From contig CAZPEL010000020.1 in the NCBI GenBank assembly GCA_964585585.1, positions 1 through 19,621 on the forward strand: 19,621 nt of DNA, given 5' to 3'. A model generated the notes under the pieces. That model was not told the origin of the DNA. It searched no databases and worked only from the letters and a program-made list of their open reading frames with translations. Every line of letters starts with the position of its first letter. The stretch's first letter is position 1. The position numbers were made by a program, and so were the translations under genes. Positions 17,832 to 19,621 of the stretch are shown in pieces. This stretch comes from CAZNAQ01 sp964585585 (lineage in GTDB: Bacteria > Patescibacteriota > Patescibacteriia > Patescibacteriales > JAGXOH01).

Positions 17832-17900
17832 CCCTTGTCTTTTAGCGGTTTATAATATTCCCCTAAACAAACCTGCACTTTACAAACAACCCCAAAAAAA

Positions 17901-17924
17901 GGAGGGATAAACCAATATCCCTCC
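17901..17924 (-). terminator. Intrinsic terminator of 82-aa gene
   Basis: A perfect 9-base stem (17901-17909 / 17916-17924) with a 6-base loop, then seven Ts on minus. It begins 8 bases after the stop codon. Confidence 0.9.
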
Positions 17925-17932
17925 GCAACGCC

Positions 17933-18181
17933 TTAGATGTCCGGCGTTAAAGAAAAAGAACGACTCTCCTTGAAAACCATTTCTATCAAGGCCACTTTGT
18001 CGTAACTGTCCCAATTCTCCCGAATGGACAACCTCTCCCTGGCGGTGGTGAAAAAATCCATTATTCCGTCCGGACCGTGGACCATCATTAATTTCTCCCC
18101 TTTTTCTCGGGCCTTTTCCACATCCGCGGTGGTGCAATTGAAAACTCGACAAATAGAATTGATCTGAGAATCACTTAACAT
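17933..18181 (-). CDS. Small protein of unknown function (82 aa)
   Basis: Start MLSDSQINSICRVF is chosen because AGGAGG (18189-18194) lies 7 bases upstream; a longer frame to 18223 would run through the terminator and SD. The 82-residue protein is soluble-looking, with a likely helical, charged middle (VEKAREKGEKLMMV), two Cys (11, 16) and no membrane segment. I do not recognise the family. It has its own terminators on both sides, the upstream one being part of a leader whose ORF is rich in Leu. It is therefore a single-gene unit expected to respond to leucine supply (inference). Confidence 0.75.
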   Translation of the reverse strand: MLSDSQINSICRVFNCTTADVEKAREKGEKLMMVHGPDGIMDFFTTARERLSIRENWDSYDKVALIEMVFKESRSFSLTPDI

Positions 18182-18217
18182 TTTAAAACCTCCTTTTTTG
18201 GGCAAAGAACAAAAAAA

Positions 18218-18240
18218 GACCACCCGAATCGCGGGTGGTC
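18218..18240 (-). terminator. Attenuator terminator before 82-aa gene
   Basis: A perfect 9-base stem (18218-18226 / 18232-18240) followed by seven Ts on minus, only about 36 bases before the ATG and directly ahead of the SD. The 5' arm (CCACCCG core) also pairs with CGGGTGG at 18296-18302 in the leader ORF. Confidence 0.85.
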
Positions 18241-18269
18241 CTGCTTTTATTTGCTTTTCTATTTTCTTT

Positions 18270-18362
18270 CTATGTCTTTTTATAAGAAAAACAAGCCACC
18301 CGGGTAGGTAGTCCCAACAACAAAGCCAATAGCAATAAATTTTGGGTAATAGCTTGTTTCAT
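18270..18362 (-). CDS. Leader peptide with leucine run (30 aa)
   Basis: A 30-codon ORF with eight Leu in codons 9-18 (TTA TTG CTA TTG Ala TTG TTG TTG Gly CTA), mixing rare-type and common Leu codons. Codons 2-4 (18352-18359) pair with codons 23-25 (18289-18296) over 8 bases, extended by ACCC/GGGT; codons 21-23 include the antiterminator strand. The predicted transcript start is only about 8 bases before the ATG and there is no SD. Classic leu-type attenuator layout. Confidence 0.72.
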   Translation of the reverse strand: MKQAITQNLLLLALLLGLPTRVACFSYKKT

Positions 18363-18376
18363 ATTTAGATATTTTT

Positions 18377-18404
18377 ATTATAATAAATATTTTTAAAAAA
18401 GCAA
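18377..18404 (-). promoter_or_regulatory. Promoter of leucine-run leader
   Basis: On minus TTGCTT (18399-18404), 16 bases, perfect TATAAT (18377-18382). The -35 overlaps the T-tract of the terminator of the preceding gene. Confidence 0.75.
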
Positions 18405-18429
18405 CCCCTATCACCACGGATAGGGGTTG
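18402..18429 (-). terminator. Intrinsic terminator of 80-aa gene
   Basis: A perfect 11-base stem (18402-18412 / 18419-18429), 6-base loop, then six Ts on minus. It begins 5 bases after the stop. Confidence 0.9.
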
Positions 18430-18434
18430 GATGT

Positions 18435-18677
18435 TTAGTTGTCCGGGCCGCCGGCAATGGCCACATTCTGCTCGCCGTACATTTTTTTGGCTCCGGCCTC
18501 CCAGAGTTTTAATCTGTGTTTTTGATGCTGGGCACCGGGGTTGATGTCCTTGTTCAAATTCAAGGGTTCTCCGTGAATAAAGAATCCCCGACCAGATCTT
18601 ACTACCACGGCCCGGCAACAAGGGCAAAGGCTGTCTCTTACTTCTTTTAAGCTTTTAAAAAACTGGGTTTTACTCAT
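18435..18677 (-). CDS. Small CPCC-motif protein of unknown function (80 aa)
   Basis: An 80-residue protein with a strong SD (AGGAGG, 18685-18690) 7 bases upstream. It has a CPCC motif (C18, C20, C21) after a short basic helix, then GRGFFIHG, and a Lys/His-rich middle. The Cys cluster could bind metal or be redox-active, but only three Cys are present, so a classical zinc finger would need a His partner. I do not recognise the family. It is a single-gene unit behind an isoleucine-rich leader and terminator, followed by its own terminator. Confidence 0.75.
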   Translation of the reverse strand: MSKTQFFKSLKEVRDSLCPCCRAVVVRSGRGFFIHGEPLNLNKDINPGAQHQKHRLKLWEAGAKKMYGEQNVAIAGGPDN

Positions 18678-18747
18678 TTTAAAACCTCCTTTTTTATAAA
18701 GAACATCTATGGTTTTTTAAATTGCTTATTCGCAATTCCTAATTTAA

Positions 18748-18777
18748 AAAGCCCGCCTTCCTTTGAAGACGGGCTTT
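18748..18777 (-). terminator. Attenuator terminator before 80-aa gene
   Basis: A 13-base-pair stem (18748-18760 / 18765-18777); the C18756/A18769 mismatch is a U-G pair in minus RNA. Five Ts follow. Bases 18758-18770 are perfectly complementary over 13 bases to 18807-18819 in the leader ORF, an unusually strong antiterminator. Confidence 0.88.
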
Positions 18778-18802
18778 GGTTATCTCTATTTTTATTTTCT
18801 TA

Positions 18803-18895
18803 TCAGGTCTTCAAAGGAAACACAAAATGATCATTAATAATAATGATCTCGATAATAATGTTGATAATGATTTGTGTTACCTGGGAAAACCTCAT
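18803..18895 (-). CDS. Leader peptide with isoleucine run (30 aa)
   Basis: A 30-codon ORF with ten Ile in codons 9-20 (three, Asn, three, Glu, four). Codons 6-9 (18871-18878) pair with codons 24-26 (18819-18826) over 8 bases. Codons 26-30 are the 13-base antiterminator strand. The only promoter-like -10 seen (TATTAT) overlaps the ATG, so either transcription comes from upstream or the start of this ORF is uncertain. Apart from that it fits the shared attenuator plan. Confidence 0.65.
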   Translation of the reverse strand: MRFSQVTQIIINIIIEIIIINDHFVFPLKT

Positions 18896-18922
18896 AATAT
18901 TTGAACTAATTTTCTTTAGAAG

Positions 18923-18941
18923 GGGGAGAAGATATCTCCCC
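18923..18941 (-). terminator. Terminator-like hairpin after 47-aa gene
   Basis: A 7-base stem (18923-18929 / 18935-18941), 5-base loop. The following minus-strand tract (CTTCTAAAG) is only weakly T-rich, so read-through into the isoleucine leader is possible. Confidence 0.5.
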
Positions 18942-18951
18942 GATGATGTTT

Positions 18952-19095
18952 TTATTTCTTCCTCCTTACTTCCCGGTCTCGCTGGGCCCGCTTCTTTTTG
19001 GCCTCCTCTTCACTCTTTTGCCTGCGGCAATTTACACTGAATTTCTTAACTTTTTCGGCCATTCGATTTTGGGTTTCTTGGTCCAGCATTACCAT
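18952..19095 (-). CDS. Small highly charged basic protein (47 aa)
   Basis: A 47-codon gene supported by AGGAGG (19105-19110) 9 bases upstream. It starts MVMLDQETQNRMAEKVKKFS and continues as a Lys/Arg/Glu-rich segment ending in REVRRKK, likely a single helix with one Cys. The charge pattern resembles small nucleic-acid or ribosome-associated proteins, but I recognise no family. It lies downstream of both the valine-run leader and a second, riboswitch-like leader that ends in its own terminator. Confidence 0.65.
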   Translation of the reverse strand: MVMLDQETQNRMAEKVKKFSVNCRRQKSEEEAKKKRAQRDREVRRKK

Positions 19096-19127
19096 GTGTG
19101 TGCTCCTCCTGTTTTAAAAAAGGTGGG

Positions 19128-19162
19128 GTGGGGCGGAAAATTGTTTTAATTATCCGCCCCAC
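19128..19162 (-). terminator. Terminator in leader of 47-aa gene
   Basis: A perfect 10-base GC-rich stem (19128-19137 / 19153-19162) with a 15-base loop that can pair further (AATT/AATT), followed by a C-rich step and six Ts on minus, then the SD. Confidence 0.75.
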
Positions 19163-19327
19163 AGGGATATCGATTAGCTTTGCGATCTGCTTGACGGGAT
19201 GGTAATCCCGCTAGTCCGGATCACTGTGGGTATAGGGGCCCTTCCCGAAAATATCCCGATTTTCCAGGGGTGGGAAAAAAGCGATAACTGGAAAAATTCC
19301 ATGATCTTCGGGGGTGAAGCCCCTGTG
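19160..19327 (-). promoter_or_regulatory. Structured leader RNA, riboswitch-like, family not recognised
   Basis: A closing helix CACAGGG/CCCTGTG (19321-19327 / 19160-19166) encloses at least two arms. One arm nests CCCGAA/TTCGGG (19307-19312 / 19244-19249) outside TTTTCCAG/CTGGAAAA (19288-19295 / 19260-19267). The other is a perfect hairpin, CGGGAT with ATCCCG (19195-19210). The 3' strand of the closing helix overlaps the terminator 5' arm by three bases, as in many terminator-type riboswitches. A 42-codon ORF (19302 to 19174) also fits here but has no amino-acid run. No T-box consensus was found. Confidence 0.45.
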
Positions 19328-19365
19328 ACAGCTAATGATATTTTGGCAAAGAGCTATAAAAAAAG

Positions 19366-19388
19366 GCCACTCCTTTTTGGGGAGTGGC
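19366..19388 (-). terminator. Attenuator terminator after valine-run leader
   Basis: A perfect 8-base stem (19366-19373 / 19381-19388), 7-base loop, then seven Ts on minus. The 5' side (19379-19390) also pairs with 19432-19443 in the leader ORF over 12 positions with one mismatch. Confidence 0.85.
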
Positions 19389-19415
19389 TTGTCCTTTATG
19401 TAAATCTGTGTTTAC

Positions 19416-19511
19416 TTAGCTAACCGGATCAAAGCCACGCCCCAAAATAGCGACCACCAAAATGCTCACAATCACCACTACTACTGTTTGTACTCTTTTC
19501 GCTAAGGACAT
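19416..19511 (-). CDS. Leader peptide with valine run (31 aa)
   Basis: A 31-codon ORF with nine Val; codons 10-15 read Val-Val-Val-Val-Ile-Val, then Ser-Ile-Leu-Val-Val-Ala-Ile-Leu. Codons 3-5 (19499-19504) pair with codons 20-22 (19448-19453) over six bases, and codons 24-27 are the antiterminator strand. It could instead be a one-helix membrane peptide, but it shares length, run position, pairing and adjacent terminator with the other four leaders. No SD and no clear promoter. The next gene downstream is the 47-aa protein, about 320 bases on. Confidence 0.6.
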   Translation of the reverse strand: MSLAKRVQTVVVVIVSILVVAILGRGFDPVS

Positions 19512-19621
19512 GGCTTATAGATTTAATGTTATTTTAATTTTGAAATGCACCGACCAACTTTTCCAAACTAAGATAAAATTTTTGCGAACTCGGGTTGGCT
19601 GTGGGCTCCTACAGAATATAA
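19512..19621. other. Right-edge spacer, no gene seen
   Basis: An AT-rich stretch presumably holds the promoter of the valine-run leader, but no convincing -35/-10 pair was found. The last 40 bases are more GC-rich and could be the edge of a gene or RNA outside the window. Confidence 0.3.

Noticed and set aside
18182..18223. N-terminal extension of the 82-aa gene to 18223
   Set aside because: It would translate through the terminator U-tract and SD; the strong SD points to the ATG at 18179-18181.
18280..18627. Minus-strand 115-codon ORF overlapping the CPCC gene and the leucine leader
   Set aside because: It crosses a strong terminator and a perfect promoter, has no SD, and is out of frame with both supported ORFs.
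18803..18895. AT-rich palindromes in the isoleucine leader as an operator site
   Set aside because: The repeats are mostly explained by alternating Ile/Asn/Asp codons; no separate regulator gene is nearby.
19174..19302. 42-codon minus ORF inside the structured leader, first considered a sixth leader peptide
   Set aside because: It has no amino-acid run, a different length, and no convincing antiterminator complement to the following terminator.
19128..19345. T-box riboswitch upstream of the 47-aa gene
   Set aside because: The conserved T-box antiterminator sequence (UGGNACCGCG-like) is absent, although the amino-acid theme made it worth checking.
19199..19423. Plus-strand 74-codon ORF
   Set aside because: It lies antisense to two terminators and a structured leader, and has no SD or recognisable sequence.

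Overview
The window looks like part of a Candidatus Patescibacteria (CPR) genome, probably Parcubacteria-like. The basis is inference: pilin-type two-helix N-termini fused to giant Cys-rich surface proteins, compact single-copy housekeeping genes, very AT-rich spacers, and many genes without a Shine-Dalgarno (SD) sequence. No tRNA, rRNA, IS element or CRISPR array was recognised.

Layout. (1) 1-7987, minus strand: two paralogous surface proteins in one operon. Each has a signal peptide, a two-helix pilin-like module and a long extracellular part (Ig-like, IPT/TIG, Cys-rich and FN3 regions). The second is open for 1761 codons and runs off the left edge. (2) 8161-9618, plus strand: a short bifunctional-type Rel/SpoT (p)ppGpp enzyme, divergent from the surface operon. 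(3) 9668-11918, minus: lepB-hisS-rpsU operon with a clear promoter. (4) 12031-17547, minus: an ATP-grasp-like protein, a PepT-like M20 peptidase, a second ATP-grasp protein and an ArgE/DapE-like M20 peptidase, in alternation. (5) 17901-19511, minus: small orphan genes, each behind a long regulated leader.

The main discovery is in parts 4 and 5. Five leaders carry an unannotated 30-32 codon ORF lying just upstream of an intrinsic terminator. Each ORF has a run of particular amino acids at codons 9-23: seven aromatics (Phe/Tyr/Trp), a Leu/Phe/Ile/Met/Thr/Val mix, Leu, Ile, or Val. In each, codons about 2-11 can pair with codons about 20-29, and codons about 21-30 can pair instead with the 5' arm of the terminator. 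This is the classic ribosome-mediated amino-acid attenuator, here in a tandem set of different specificities. The controlled genes are two ATP-grasp proteins and small proteins of unknown function rather than biosynthetic enzymes. In four units a strong SD (AAGGAGG-like) follows the terminator directly. The Val unit is instead followed by a second, riboswitch-like leader (19128-19327) before the 47-residue gene.

A second pattern is that genes behind these attenuators, and rpsU, have strong SDs, whereas the other genes and the leader ORFs have none visible. Together with the nearby rel gene, the window reads as an amino-acid-starvation region in an organism that probably scavenges amino acids (inference). 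Bases 19512-19621 hold no gene that I can identify.
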